The position numbers were made by a program, and so were the translations under genes. Under the pieces are notes generated by a model that worked only from the letters and a program-made list of their open reading frames with translations, was not told where the DNA came from and did no database searches. A stretch of DNA of 39,936 nt, taken from CAYIYO01 sp964367715 (GTDB lineage: Bacteria; Chlamydiota; Chlamydiia; Chlamydiales; Criblamydiaceae). Every line of letters begins with the position of its first letter. Position 1 is the first letter of the stretch. This document shows positions 17,518 through 26,076 of this stretch, piece after piece. Where the stretch lies: assembly GCA_964367715.1 (NCBI GenBank), contig CAYIYO010000013.1:1-39936 (forward strand), in the 5' to 3' direction.

Positions 17518-17546
17518 TTTATAGTGTGCAAGGTGCCCATTGGCAA
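17518..17546 (-). promoter_or_regulatory. Sigma-70-like promoter of the histidine kinase operon
   Basis: On the minus strand TTGCCA (17546-17541) and TATAAA (17523-17518) are separated by exactly 17 bases. Transcription would start near 17511, giving a leader of about 20 bases to the kinase ATG. Confidence 0.5.
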
Positions 17547-17549
17547 GGA

Positions 17550-17600
17550 AAATCTCAGGAGGGGGCCGCCCCAGGCCGCAGGCATTGGGATCTCGGGCCG
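17550..17600 (-). other. GC-rich hairpin region after astB
   Basis: The gap between astB and the kinase operon contains a GC-rich block (about 17556-17598) with self-complementary GGGGC/GCCCC and GGCCG/CGGCC elements, unlike the AT-rich gaps elsewhere. It is probably a terminator-like structure for the arginine operon, but no T-run follows. Confidence 0.3.
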
Positions 17601-17604
17601 CAGA

Positions 17605-18963
17605 TCAACACTGGAAGGAATAGAGAGACCCTAACCCTAAAATTTTCGTTAGCTGGTCCAAGGCGACTTGATTTTCCTGATACAAGGCGGGATTCCCCAA
17701 CTCTTCAGGGGAGAGACGATCACGATAATGACGATTCACCCAATCAACAAGCGTATGGTAAAGGGACTCTGTGAGGAGAACCTTTGGATTCAGCGCCTGG
17801 GCTTCCATCGCTGAGAGAGGGACGCGTAGTCGAAGGCAGGCAGGTCCGCCGCCATTTTGCATGCTTTGTCGGAGGTCGAGGTAGACGACTTTTGTGAGTG
17901 GGTTGCGGGAATCTGCAATGATTTTATTAATTAATTTTTTTACTGAAGGGGTGTGCTCACATTCCGTAGGGGCGATGAGCATCATCTCGTTGTTTTCAAT
18001 GTCAACAATTTGACTATTAAAGAGATAGGATTTTACTGCATCAACAAGAGAGACTTCTTCTTCCTTCACACAAATAAAAATCATGTCGCAGCCACAAATG
18101 GTTGCGACACGCGCGTTGATCTCTTCAATCGTCTGCGCGGTATCGACAAAGGCGCGTTCGTGGTAAAGGAAAACGTTACGATGCCCGACAGAGATGACAT
18201 CGTTATGAAAGACGCCGGCATCAATGGCATTGGGGTTTTGCTGAGCAAAAATTGCGCGTTCTGGAAGGAGTTCATGTAAGCGCGTGATCGCTTGCGACGC
18301 TTCTAATGTCTGCCTTGCAGGGAATTTCGAAGGAAGAGAAGACGATTTATCAAAGGCGCTGCGGCCATACACAAACAAGTGGACGCCGGGACCATCCGAA
18401 GGCGCACAGAAACGCGTGTGATTTGCTGCACCTTCATCGCTGAATGTATTTCCTTGAGCAAGGAGGGGAGGATGATGTGCAAAATGAAGGGGATTGGCAA
18501 AAATGCGATGAAGAATTTTTTCCGTCATCGGGCTTTCGATGGAGCGATGGAATTCGTACGATAAATTTGCTGCAGTCAAATGCAGGCGATTGTCCGTCGT
18601 ATCCAGGGAAGAGGTGACAGTTGCTGCATTTGCCGTCCACATGCAGGAGGCCGAGCAGCAGGCAAAGAAGAGCTCGGGAAAATTGCGAAATGCGTGCGAA
18701 ATCAGCGTGTTTTCGTCGCCGGTAAATCCAAGTGCCCGCAAAGTGGGTAGATGCGGACGCTCTTGTGGGGGAAAGACGCCTTGGAGGATGCCGTGGTCGG
18801 CGAGAAATTTCATCTTTTTCAATCCCTGCAAAGCGGCTTCGCGTGGATTAGAAATTAGATTTTTGTTGGAGGTGGAAGCAACATTTCCATAAGATAGTCC
18901 GCTATAATTATGGGTCGGTCCAATGAGTCCATCAAAATTCGCTTCTTGGGAATCATTGGCCAT
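17605..18963 (-). CDS. astB: N-succinylarginine dihydrolase
   Basis: Second step of the arginine succinyltransferase (AST) pathway: succinylarginine to succinylornithine, two NH3 and CO2. The 452-aa protein from the ATG at 18963 matches the usual 447 aa. The catalytic triad is visible as E177 (SDEGAANHTR), H253 (FHNDVI) and C376 (GGPACLRLRV), at spacings like E. coli AstB. The GGGAG ribosome site lies inside the end of astD, and the genes overlap by 11 bases. A longer in-frame start would place 33 hydrophobic residues in front and has no support. It is the last gene of the five-gene operon. Confidence 0.95.
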   Translation of the reverse strand: MANDSQEANFDGLIGPTHNYSGLSYGNVASTSNKNLISNPREAALQGLKKMKFLADHGILQGVFPPQERPHLPTLRALGFTGDENTLISHAFRNFPELFFACCSASCMWTANAATVTSSLDTTDNRLHLTAANLSYEFHRSIESPMTEKILHRIFANPLHFAHHPPLLAQGNTFSDEGAANHTRFCAPSDGPGVHLFVYGRSAFDKSSSLPSKFPARQTLEASQAITRLHELLPERAIFAQQNPNAIDAGVFHNDVISVGHRNVFLYHERAFVDTAQTIEEINARVATICGCDMIFICVKEEEVSLVDAVKSYLFNSQIVDIENNEMMLIAPTECEHTPSVKKLINKIIADSRNPLTKVVYLDLRQSMQNGGGPACLRLRVPLSAMEAQALNPKVLLTESLYHTLVDWVNRHYRDRLSPEELGNPALYQENQVALDQLTKILGLGSLYSFQC

Positions 18964-20425
18964 TGGTTTCTCCCTTGGCAATTCCTGGAGAAAGCTCAGA
19001 AGGAAGTGAAAGAGTAGAATGTTCAGTAGAAGCGATCGGATAGCTGCAGTAGTCGGCAGCAAAATAGGCGCTAGGACGATGATTTCCGCTTTGGCCTATT
19101 CCACCAAAGGGGAGCTCGCTGCTTGTGCCTGTTGTTGCAGCATTCCAATTGATGACTCCCGCTTTTATTTTGTTTAAAAAACGATAGTAAAGGTTACTGT
19201 TATCCGTGATGATCCCTGCAGAAAGCCCATAAGCAGTATTATTCGCCTCTGCTAGTGCTGCAGAAAAATCTTCGACGCGAATGACTTGTAATAGAGGACC
19301 GAAAAATTCTCTGTCGGCTCTTTTTTTTACTGCAGTGACATCGATAAGGCCGGGACTTAAAAAAGTCTCCTGCAGTGGAAGGCGACGCATCGGAATTAAT
19401 GCTTTTCCCCCTTCTCTAATAAATTCTTCTTGGGCATCAAGCAGCTCTTGTGCTGCTTCCGCCGAGATGAGAGGGCCCATAAAAGGTTCTGGATTCTGGG
19501 TGTAGGGTCCGACTGTAATGAGGGAAATCCATTGTTTGATCGTTTCGATGAGGGCTTCACCTTCTGGATTGTTGGCAACAATAAGGCGACGTGCACAGGT
19601 GCATCGCTGACCAGATGTCAGATAGGCAGATTGGAGAGTTAAATACGCTGCTGCATCAAGGTCGGCGACATCCCAAATCACAAGCGGATTGTTCCCTCCC
19701 ATCTCGAGGGCGAGGATGCGTCCGGGAGTGGTTGAAAACTGTTGAGAGAGAGCTTTGCCGGTATTCCAACTTCCGGTAAATAGTAGCCCGTCCAGTGCAG
19801 GATGTTGGGCCAAGAGTTTCCCTGTGGTGTATCCGCCTTGCACCATGTTTAGGACGCCTTTTGGTAGACCGCTCGCATGCCATCCTTTCATGGTAAGTTC
19901 TGCTGTCAGAGGTGTTTTCTCACTTGGTTTGAAAACAAGGGTATTGCCAGCTAGAAGAGCGGGAATAATATGGCCGTTGGGCAAATGCCCAGGAAAATTA
20001 AAAGGACCAAAAACAGCAAGGGTGCCATGTGGATTAAACCGGACTTTTTGCTTTCCTGTTTTACTTTCTTTTTGTTCGCAGCGTTCGTTGTAGGCGTTAA
20101 TCGAGATAGCAATTTTTCCGATCATGCTATTGACTTCTCCGTTCGCTTCCCATAAGGGCTTGCCCATCTCTTTTGAGATTGTGGTTGCCATCTCTTTTTT
20201 GTTGTTTGTTAGCCATGTCGCAAACGCATTTAAATAGGGTATTCTTTCTTCGAGAGGGAGGAGACACCATCCCTCTGCTGCCTCTTTTGCATAGGCCACA
20301 GCAGCATTGACTTCCTCTTCTGCCGCGGCATTTCCTTGCCAGATGCATTCTCCTGTCGCAGGATTAAAGGAGCGAAAGGAGTGTCCTGTTGCAGGGGACC
20401 AAGATCCATTGAGATAGCACGTCAT
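18953..20425 (-). CDS. astD: N-succinylglutamate 5-semialdehyde dehydrogenase
   Basis: NAD-dependent aldehyde dehydrogenase for the fourth AST step, making succinylglutamate. 490 aa (E. coli AstD 492). Catalytic residues are N144 (PFNFPGH), E241 (LEMGGNNP) and C275 (SGQRCTCARR); the last motif and the short N-terminus are those of AstD rather than general ALDHs. Its ATG overlaps the astA stop (ATGA), with AGGAGA upstream, so translation is coupled. Confidence 0.95.
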   Translation of the reverse strand: MTCYLNGSWSPATGHSFRSFNPATGECIWQGNAAAEEEVNAAVAYAKEAAEGWCLLPLEERIPYLNAFATWLTNNKKEMATTISKEMGKPLWEANGEVNSMIGKIAISINAYNERCEQKESKTGKQKVRFNPHGTLAVFGPFNFPGHLPNGHIIPALLAGNTLVFKPSEKTPLTAELTMKGWHASGLPKGVLNMVQGGYTTGKLLAQHPALDGLLFTGSWNTGKALSQQFSTTPGRILALEMGGNNPLVIWDVADLDAAAYLTLQSAYLTSGQRCTCARRLIVANNPEGEALIETIKQWISLITVGPYTQNPEPFMGPLISAEAAQELLDAQEEFIREGGKALIPMRRLPLQETFLSPGLIDVTAVKKRADREFFGPLLQVIRVEDFSAALAEANNTAYGLSAGIITDNSNLYYRFLNKIKAGVINWNAATTGTSSELPFGGIGQSGNHRPSAYFAADYCSYPIASTEHSTLSLPSELSPGIAKGETNGQ

Positions 20426-21462
20426 GAGAGGTCTCCTGATTTTAAAGCAATAAAACGAAGGCGCTGTCCAATGGTAAGTTGAAGACAGTCGGCTGTCAGC
20501 GTGTCGATGGTGAGTTCGTCGTTAGGAAGTTTTTCAATGCCTGCATAGCAGACACGAAAAGGAGAATCCTGTGTGGCGACGAGGTAGGGGGCGGCGTTTA
20601 TTTTATTTTTGGATAGCTCAACGACAGTTCCTACGCGCGAATCCGCCACGGTCCGAATCTTTTTTGTCTCACAAGAAATCAAAGGACCTGCATCAAAGGG
20701 GTCGATGTGGTGATTCCATTCAAATCCTTCGCTATTCAACATTTTTATCGCTGGAATGGTATTCGTATGGGTCTTTCCCATCACGGCGCGTGCTTCCGGA
20801 GCAATCAGGGAATGGTAAAGAGGAAGGGGAGGAAGAAGATGCACGGCTAGTGTTTTATCATGTTGGATGAGGTCGATGACAGTGTTGTAATCGACATCAA
20901 AAAAATGGCTACCGAAAAATTCCCAAAAAGGGGGAATTCCTTTTTCATCAAAAACGCCGCGCATATTGGCATGGATATTGTCAGCAAAAAGATGGGGAAA
21001 AGTAGCGGCAAAGAGGAAGCGACTGAGGGAGAGGAGAGGACCTAATCCTTCTTTTCGGTATTCGTGCTTTAAGTAGAGGGTGCCAATTTCCGTTGCTCCT
21101 TTTCCGGCCGGAACGACTTGAAGAATCTGTTGAGGAACAGAAAATTCAGCAAGTGACGCGGGAAGCTTTTCTCGTTTTTCATCAAGGAGCTTATAGTAAT
21201 AGATAGGACTATAGCTTCCGATATTGGTATAAAGTGCGCTCATGCCGATGAGTTCTTTTGTTTCGGTCTCTTCCAAAACAAAAAGGTATTGGCCTTCGTC
21301 TACCGAAGTGGTGTTTGAAGCGAAGGAGAGGAGGGATTTTTTTAACTTTTCTTTTATTAAAAAAATGTCTTTAGGCATGCTTGTCAGAGCCGATGGCGTC
21401 TCCAATGCAAGCGCGATGAACCGTGCTTCATCTTTCTCCGTGACGGGTCTAAAGACAAACAT
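20422..21462 (-). CDS. astA: Arginine N-succinyltransferase
   Basis: First committed AST step: succinyl-CoA plus arginine to N2-succinylarginine. 346 aa, as in E. coli (344). The family start FRPVTEKDEARFIALA, the conserved GTLYLKHEYRKEGLGPLLS acyl-CoA-binding stretch near 127-145 and IPPFWEFFGSHFFDVDY near 185 identify it. GAGGTGAT lies just before the ATG, and the gene begins one base after the aminotransferase stop. It appears as a single subunit, not the AruF/AruG pair. Confidence 0.95.
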   Translation of the reverse strand: MFVFRPVTEKDEARFIALALETPSALTSMPKDIFLIKEKLKKSLLSFASNTTSVDEGQYLFVLEETETKELIGMSALYTNIGSYSPIYYYKLLDEKREKLPASLAEFSVPQQILQVVPAGKGATEIGTLYLKHEYRKEGLGPLLSLSRFLFAATFPHLFADNIHANMRGVFDEKGIPPFWEFFGSHFFDVDYNTVIDLIQHDKTLAVHLLPPLPLYHSLIAPEARAVMGKTHTNTIPAIKMLNSEGFEWNHHIDPFDAGPLISCETKKIRTVADSRVGTVVELSKNKINAAPYLVATQDSPFRVCYAGIEKLPNDELTIDTLTADCLQLTIGQRLRFIALKSGDLS

Positions 21463-21463
21463 A

Positions 21464-22852
21464 TCACCTCAATGTATTTTCAATGATGAGAAGCACTTCG
21501 TCGATATCTTTGGTTGTTATGGCTCCGGCAGGAATAAGAAAACGGATACGTGTGGGATTTGCCCCCGCAATAAAACCCATCACACCCGCATCAAAAAGCT
21601 CGTGGCTGTAGCGATAGACACGATCATTATCTCCGCCAAACGGAGTAAAGGCAATCATCGTTCCAATCCCAAACGGTCCTTTTACTCGATCCGGAAATTT
21701 TTTGCTTAACGCAAGAAGTCCCTTAGCAAAATGGCGATGGAGTTGACTGTTTTTTCCTTCAGGACCTAAAAATCCGTCGTTAAGAAGGGCGTTGATGATG
21801 ACGAGCCCTGCTCGAATCACGGCTGTGCTTCCCGTAAAAGTCTGACTTAATAGTCCGGGTTGAGGTTTGTAGTCGTCTGTAAATAGTGTCGCACACACTT
21901 GCGATAACTTGCCTACACTAACGATATCGACAAATTCTTCTAATCCAAAATGTTGAAAAGCGAAAAGGCGTTCTGTCCGTCCAAATGTTTGCACTTCATC
22001 CACAAAAATAGCAACACCATGCTCTTTTAACAGACGCATCAAGGGAGTAAAAAAGTCGTGCGATCCCGGATACGCCCCACCTTCCCCTTGAATGAGTTCG
22101 AAAATCATCGCCGCATGCTTTTTGGGATACCGCGCAAGGTGCTTTTTTAAGACGCTAACGGCAGCGTTCGTGCTTTCTTCTGGATGCTCCGGATCGTAAA
22201 AAGGAACGTAATCGACGCTTAAAATAGAAGGCAGCCCCACACGAAATGCAGGTTTATCTGTCACTTGCGAAAGAGCAAGGGTTCTTCCAGCAAAGGCACG
22301 CTCGAAACTTAAAATACGGGAGGCAGGGCTATTTTTTTGGAGCGCAATCTTAAGCGCATTCTCATTGGCCATCGCACCGGAACTGGTCAAAAAGCAATGG
22401 GGCAATCCAGATGCTTTTACCAACAACTCCGACAACTGCAAACTATCTTCATTTTGCTGTAGATGCCCTTGCATGATGGTGTTACTAACGGCAGCATCAA
22501 TGCTAGATGCAATCAATTCCCGATCGCTATGCCCCAAATAGTGCACGCCAATGCCACTGATGAAGTCATACTTTACACTGCCATCCATCAACTCAACTAA
22601 CGGCCCATTCCCTATCCCACTCCCAAGATAAGGATACCACAACTTTGCCCCTCTTAGCTCAGCAAATCGCGCTAACATTTCGTCATAACTAATTTTTAAC
22701 GAGGGAGTTGCGGATCGAATTCCTTGAATCGAATGCTGGGCATCCGCCACAGCAGAAAGAAGCAACTCCTTAGCCTGTTCAATGCGAGGATCCTGCGCCA
22801 ATCGTGTCGCTGCTAATTCGCTTCCCTCGGCCCTATCTTCTTGAAAAGTCAT
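21464..22852 (-). CDS. Class III aminotransferase, probable succinylornithine transaminase role (AstC-like)
   Basis: PLP enzyme expected to move the delta-amino group of succinylornithine to 2-oxoglutarate. Start taken at the ATG 22852, which has GGAG seven bases upstream. 462 aa, about 55 longer than ordinary AstC/ArgD. It contains the class III signatures SSGAMANENALKIA, FERAFAGRTLA and FVDEVQTFGRTE. The active-site region reads VSVGKLSQVCATLF; this K-x2-QV form resembles lysine/GABA-type class III enzymes more than AstC, which usually has K-x2-GGG. The operon position implies the AstC job; a lysine or ornithine aminotransferase is the alternative. It overlaps the M20 gene by 20 bases. Confidence 0.8.
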   Translation of the reverse strand: MTFQEDRAEGSELAATRLAQDPRIEQAKELLLSAVADAQHSIQGIRSATPSLKISYDEMLARFAELRGAKLWYPYLGSGIGNGPLVELMDGSVKYDFISGIGVHYLGHSDRELIASSIDAAVSNTIMQGHLQQNEDSLQLSELLVKASGLPHCFLTSSGAMANENALKIALQKNSPASRILSFERAFAGRTLALSQVTDKPAFRVGLPSILSVDYVPFYDPEHPEESTNAAVSVLKKHLARYPKKHAAMIFELIQGEGGAYPGSHDFFTPLMRLLKEHGVAIFVDEVQTFGRTERLFAFQHFGLEEFVDIVSVGKLSQVCATLFTDDYKPQPGLLSQTFTGSTAVIRAGLVIINALLNDGFLGPEGKNSQLHRHFAKGLLALSKKFPDRVKGPFGIGTMIAFTPFGGDNDRVYRYSHELFDAGVMGFIAGANPTRIRFLIPAGAITTKDIDEVLLIIENTLR

Positions 22853-24050
22853 CTGGCTGCTCCACAATTTTTAATAGTAATAAGGTCGCAAGCTGCGCAC
22901 GTTCGACTAAACTGCTTATCTGTATGTACTCGTCAAAGGTATGAATCTTTCCCCCCACAGCCCCCAAAGTATCGATTGTAGGTAATCCTGCCCCAACAAG
23001 GATATTCCCATCACAGACACCGCCGCTAGGACGCCAGCTCATGGGCACCCCCAACTCTTTTGCCGCCTTTTGATGCACCAAAAAAAGGCGCTCCTGCGTC
23101 GCATCAAAGACTTTAGGTGCACGCTCGGTCTCGTAATGAAGAGACAGGGACGCTCCCCGGGTATTCCATTCTTCGACGATACGCTCTAATTTTCCTTTTA
23201 TCTCATTAAGCTCTATTGGGTCAACCATCCGCGCATTACAACGGCAAATCGCCAGATCGGGGACAATATTTGTTGCTGTTCCCCCTTCGATGCGTCCAAA
23301 ATTTAAGGTGATTCCTCGCTCACGGTCGTTCAATTGCTCTGCAGCGACAATAAATTGCGCCAAAGAAGCAATCGCACTGCGGCCGCTATCAAAATCTCTC
23401 CCGGCATGGGCAGCCTTCCCTCTTGAAACGACAGAAAAATTTATCGATCCCTTACGCGCACTGACAATGGCCCCATCGTCAAACGAGGGCTCAAAAATCA
23501 TTCCCACATCATTTCGCTGCGCCCCCTCAATAAACAGGGGAGCGGAGGAAGCGGATCCTACCTCTTCGTCCGGATTAATTACCACTTCCCAACTCATCTT
23601 TTCCGCAAAAGGGCTGCGCTCGAGCGCCTGCAAGACGGTCAGCATAATCACCAGCCCACCCTTCATGTCTGCAACCCCAGGTCCTTGCAGATAATTGTTA
23701 TCCATCTGGACAGCTTTTTGGAAAGGACTCTCTTTTCCATAGACGGTATCCATATGCCCGCCAAGAAAAAAACGAACTGTCCCCTCGCGCTTTTTCCTGA
23801 TGCGCAGCGCCTTTCCCACTGCTTTTTGAACAACATTACCCTGATCATCCACAAACAAGCGTGGAGCGAGTGCAATCGTTTCCATCTCTCCTTCTAAAGA
23901 GGCGAATGCGCTACGCAAGAGGGTATGCATATGCTCCAATCCTTCGGCATTCTCGGATCCAGAGTTTATATTTACCCAACTCTCAAGCAAAAGAATGAGC
24001 TGCTCCTGCTGAGAAGAAATCCACTCAAGTGTGTTGTTATACTGTTTCAC
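22833..24050 (-). CDS. M20 family zinc hydrolase, carboxypeptidase G2-like (candidate succinylglutamate desuccinylase)
   Basis: First gene of the arginine operon, GTG start with AAGGA six bases before. 405 aa. Metal and catalytic residues: H99 (GGHMDTVYG), D101, D128 (GPGVADMKGG), E162/E163 (PDEEVGS), E187 (FEPSF) and H370 (KIHTFDEY). The spacing H99-D128-E163-E187 equals that of CPG2 (112-141-176-200, from memory). CPG2 removes C-terminal glutamate from N-acyl-glutamates, and succinylglutamate, the last AST intermediate, is an N-acyl-glutamate. AstE itself (M14-type) is missing from the operon, so this protein probably replaces it. No signal peptide is seen, so it is cytoplasmic, unlike CPG2. 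Confidence 0.82.
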   Translation of the reverse strand: MKQYNNTLEWISSQQEQLILLLESWVNINSGSENAEGLEHMHTLLRSAFASLEGEMETIALAPRLFVDDQGNVVQKAVGKALRIRKKREGTVRFFLGGHMDTVYGKESPFQKAVQMDNNYLQGPGVADMKGGLVIMLTVLQALERSPFAEKMSWEVVINPDEEVGSASSAPLFIEGAQRNDVGMIFEPSFDDGAIVSARKGSINFSVVSRGKAAHAGRDFDSGRSAIASLAQFIVAAEQLNDRERGITLNFGRIEGGTATNIVPDLAICRCNARMVDPIELNEIKGKLERIVEEWNTRGASLSLHYETERAPKVFDATQERLFLVHQKAAKELGVPMSWRPSGGVCDGNILVGAGLPTIDTLGAVGGKIHTFDEYIQISSLVERAQLATLLLLKIVEQPDDFSRR

Positions 24051-24196
24051 ATCATTCCTTGGTTCTGATTTTATTTTAGAACGGTTTTTCTAGAATGACA
24101 ATCTTTTTTTTAATAAAAAATCATTGATTGCAAATTGAATTTGTATTAAATCAACTATACCGAACTGAATTTAACACGCGTAACCCTGGCATAAAG

Positions 24197-24412
24197 ATGA
24201 CGAGCAACATTCATGAAGATGTGAAGAAAAAACTGTTAGATAAACAAATGTGCTACATTTTAATCACATGCACACTTCCCGATGAAGAAGACGGTAAGCT
24301 GAATGTCGAAATGAGCTATGATGGGGACCCCGCTCTCACGTCTTATCTTCTCCAGGGCGCACAAGACTTTTTCGAAGATAAAGAAGAAGATGAAAAGAGT
24401 TTGATTGGCTAG
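24197..24412 (+). CDS. Small acidic protein, unknown function
   Basis: 71 aa from the ATG at 24197; a TTG start 23 codons upstream is possible but less likely. It is soluble and strongly acidic, with a patterned middle (CYILITCTLPDEEDGKLNVEMSYDGDP) and a Glu/Asp-rich C-terminus. No ribosome site stands out. It lies alone between the divergent M20 gene and the kinase-like gene. The regular amphipathic beta pattern argues for a real gene; the family is not recognised. Confidence 0.55.
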   Translation: MTSNIHEDVKKKLLDKQMCYILITCTLPDEEDGKLNVEMSYDGDPALTSYLLQGAQDFFEDKEEDEKSLIG

Positions 24413-24534
24413 CTTTTTTTTCGTTAACAAAAAAACGGCCTTCCGATATCGTATAGTTCTTTTTTAGCGTGAACATTGAAAAGATTATGCTTTTTATTGC
24501 CGCTGGATATTACTCTTCATCTTAAGGATCATAA

Positions 24535-25731
24535 ATGTTTGGGCTAGGTTATTTAACCGATAGAATAAGAGAAACAGATGTTAAAGGAGGAGAATGCACA
24601 ACAACGTCATCATCGGAACCTCCTACCAATCCTATATTACCATTCAATTTTTTAGACGATTGTGCTAGACAAATTTCCTTAATTAAACAAGAAGCAGCCT
24701 CACACCCTGAGAGAAAACCAATTAAATTTTCCCGGCAAACATTTCGCCGCCTCAATCTTTCTTCCTCTTACTTTTATATTCCGGGCGTAGGAATTTTCTG
24801 TCAACTTCACTCCAAAGATTTCATTCGTTCAGATAGAATAGAAATTATAGGGAATAAGGCACCATATGATCCCAACCCAAGTCGATGGCACAAAATCGGA
24901 TTCATAGGAGCAGGCGCATCAAAACGGGTCTATGAAATTAAACCCATCGAAATGGAAGAAGGGATTCCAATACGTTCCTGGGTTCGCATTGTTAATATCA
25001 ATCCTCGATTTCAATTTTCTCAGAAATTTTTAAACACCCTTCCTTTACTAAGAGAATGCAAAGAGATTAACCAGCTAATCCACCTCAGATACTTTAAGAG
25101 AAGCACAGTAAAAGAGCTTTTTCTTTCAATAATGATGGACAAACAAGATTTATTTAGCATCTATAAGGAAATAATTTCACAAAGCGTTAAATTTGATCTG
25201 GCGCGACAAATGACACGGGCAGTTGCCTATCTGCATGACAAAGGATTTATTCATGGGGATCTTAAATTTGATAATTTTTTAGTTCATCAGAAAGGAAATT
25301 CCTATGAAGTTCAGCTAGGAGATTTGGACTCTGTTGTCAAAGTATATGCCGGACTAAGAGTACTCTCAGGAACTCCGTTCTGGATCGATCCTTTGCACCA
25401 ATTTTCCCCCGCCGATTACTCTACTCTGTTTTCTGGAGACGTATTTAGTTTAGGTGTTTGTTTTTATCTTCTTTTTACAGGCATAAACTATTATTTTTAC
25501 GGCATAAAGGAAGTTGAAGAGTTGGGAAAAAAGAGAATCCAGATCGACCCAAACAGGCCTCAAACCAGAGAGGATTTTGAAAGGAATGGATTTTACCCAG
25601 AGCCCAAAGATAAAACAGGAATTCTTTACCTTATTTGGCAAATGTGTGATCCAATCCCTATTAATAGACCTAAGATACCGGAAGTCCTTTCGCGTTTAGA
25701 AATAATTATTAGTGAACAACCCGCGGATTAG
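24535..25731 (+). CDS. Eukaryote-like Ser/Thr protein kinase-like protein, candidate effector
   Basis: 398 aa; AAGGAT lies eight bases before the ATG. The N-terminal 110 residues are unassigned. A glycine-loop-like IGAGASKRVYEI (124-135) begins the kinase fold. The catalytic loop is IHGDLKFDNFLV (239-250: D242, K244, N247), the metal-binding Asp is D263 in LGDLDS (in place of DFG), then GTPFWIDP (279-286) and GDVFSLGV (301-308). The beta3 lysine of the VAIK motif is not obvious: the site reads SWVRIVNI, with Arg. Activity is therefore uncertain. There is no transmembrane segment or PASTA domain, so it is not a PknB-type kinase; a secreted host-directed role is inferred. It is paralogous to the next gene. 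Confidence 0.78.
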   Translation: MFGLGYLTDRIRETDVKGGECTTTSSSEPPTNPILPFNFLDDCARQISLIKQEAASHPERKPIKFSRQTFRRLNLSSSYFYIPGVGIFCQLHSKDFIRSDRIEIIGNKAPYDPNPSRWHKIGFIGAGASKRVYEIKPIEMEEGIPIRSWVRIVNINPRFQFSQKFLNTLPLLRECKEINQLIHLRYFKRSTVKELFLSIMMDKQDLFSIYKEIISQSVKFDLARQMTRAVAYLHDKGFIHGDLKFDNFLVHQKGNSYEVQLGDLDSVVKVYAGLRVLSGTPFWIDPLHQFSPADYSTLFSGDVFSLGVCFYLLFTGINYYFYGIKEVEELGKKRIQIDPNRPQTREDFERNGFYPEPKDKTGILYLIWQMCDPIPINRPKIPEVLSRLEIIISEQPAD

Positions 25732-25873
25732 ATCTACTAGAGTGGCATCTTTCGACTTTTCGAACTTAACGAACCAATAAAGGCACTTTTTACCCAATCT
25801 CTGCGGTAAAAATAAAATTAAATTGTTTAAGTATGACTGTATTCGACGGAACTCTACTTGTCTTTTTTTGTCC

Positions 25874-25904
25874 AAATGTCAAAATTTATCCGAACCGTGG
25901 TATA
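25874..25904. repeat. Repeat A, right arm only, fused to repeat B
   Basis: Reads AAATGTCAAAATTTATCCG then AACCGTGGTATA, the right arm of repeat A (compare 2120-2147). Its terminal TATA is shared with the first bases of the repeat-B copy that follows, so the two elements abut with a four-base overlap. Confidence 0.7.
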
Positions 25905-25987
25905 CCGCTCGTGGTTCAAAATTTGGTTTTTCGGCAGCGTTAAAGCCCCCCGGTCAAAAAATCAAATTTTGAACCACAAACGGTATA
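25901..25987. repeat. Palindromic repeat B, long form
   Basis: 87 bases, TATACCGCTCGTGG to CCACAAACGGTATA, with the long-form insert TTTTTCGGCAGCG...CCCCCGG between the arms. Nearly identical to the copy at 28352-28438. Confidence 0.85.
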
Positions 25988-26027
25988 ATTGCTTTTATCA
26001 ATTAATTAATTAAATTACCCGTCTTTA

Positions 26028-26055
26028 TTGATTTTTAATAAATTACTGTTATAAT
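26028..26055 (+). promoter_or_regulatory. Sigma-70-like promoter of the second kinase-like gene
   Basis: TTGATT (26028-26033) and TATAAT (26050-26055) with a 16-base spacer. A transcript would begin near 26062, leaving a leader of only about 15 bases. Confidence 0.5.
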
Positions 26056-26073
26056 AACCTAAAAACTTAGGTT
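26056..26073. promoter_or_regulatory. Inverted repeat between -10 box and start codon
   Basis: AACCTAA and TTAGGTT, perfect seven-base arms around a four-base spacer, immediately follow the -10 box and end three bases before the ATG. This overlaps the expected start site and the only ribosome-site candidate (TTAGG). It could be a repressor operator. Confidence 0.4.
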
Positions 26074-26076
26074 AAA

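Larger units (their letters stand above)
25732..26027. other. Intergenic stretch between the two kinase-like genes
   Basis: About 345 bases separate the genes. They hold a half copy of repeat A (25874-25904), a full long repeat B (25901-25987), and then the promoter of the second kinase gene. No open reading frame or RNA gene was seen. Confidence 0.6.

Noticed and set aside
24128..24196. TTG start extending the small acidic protein
   Set aside because: It coincides with promoter-like TTGAAT/TATACC elements and has no ribosome site. An ATG start is more economical, though not proven.
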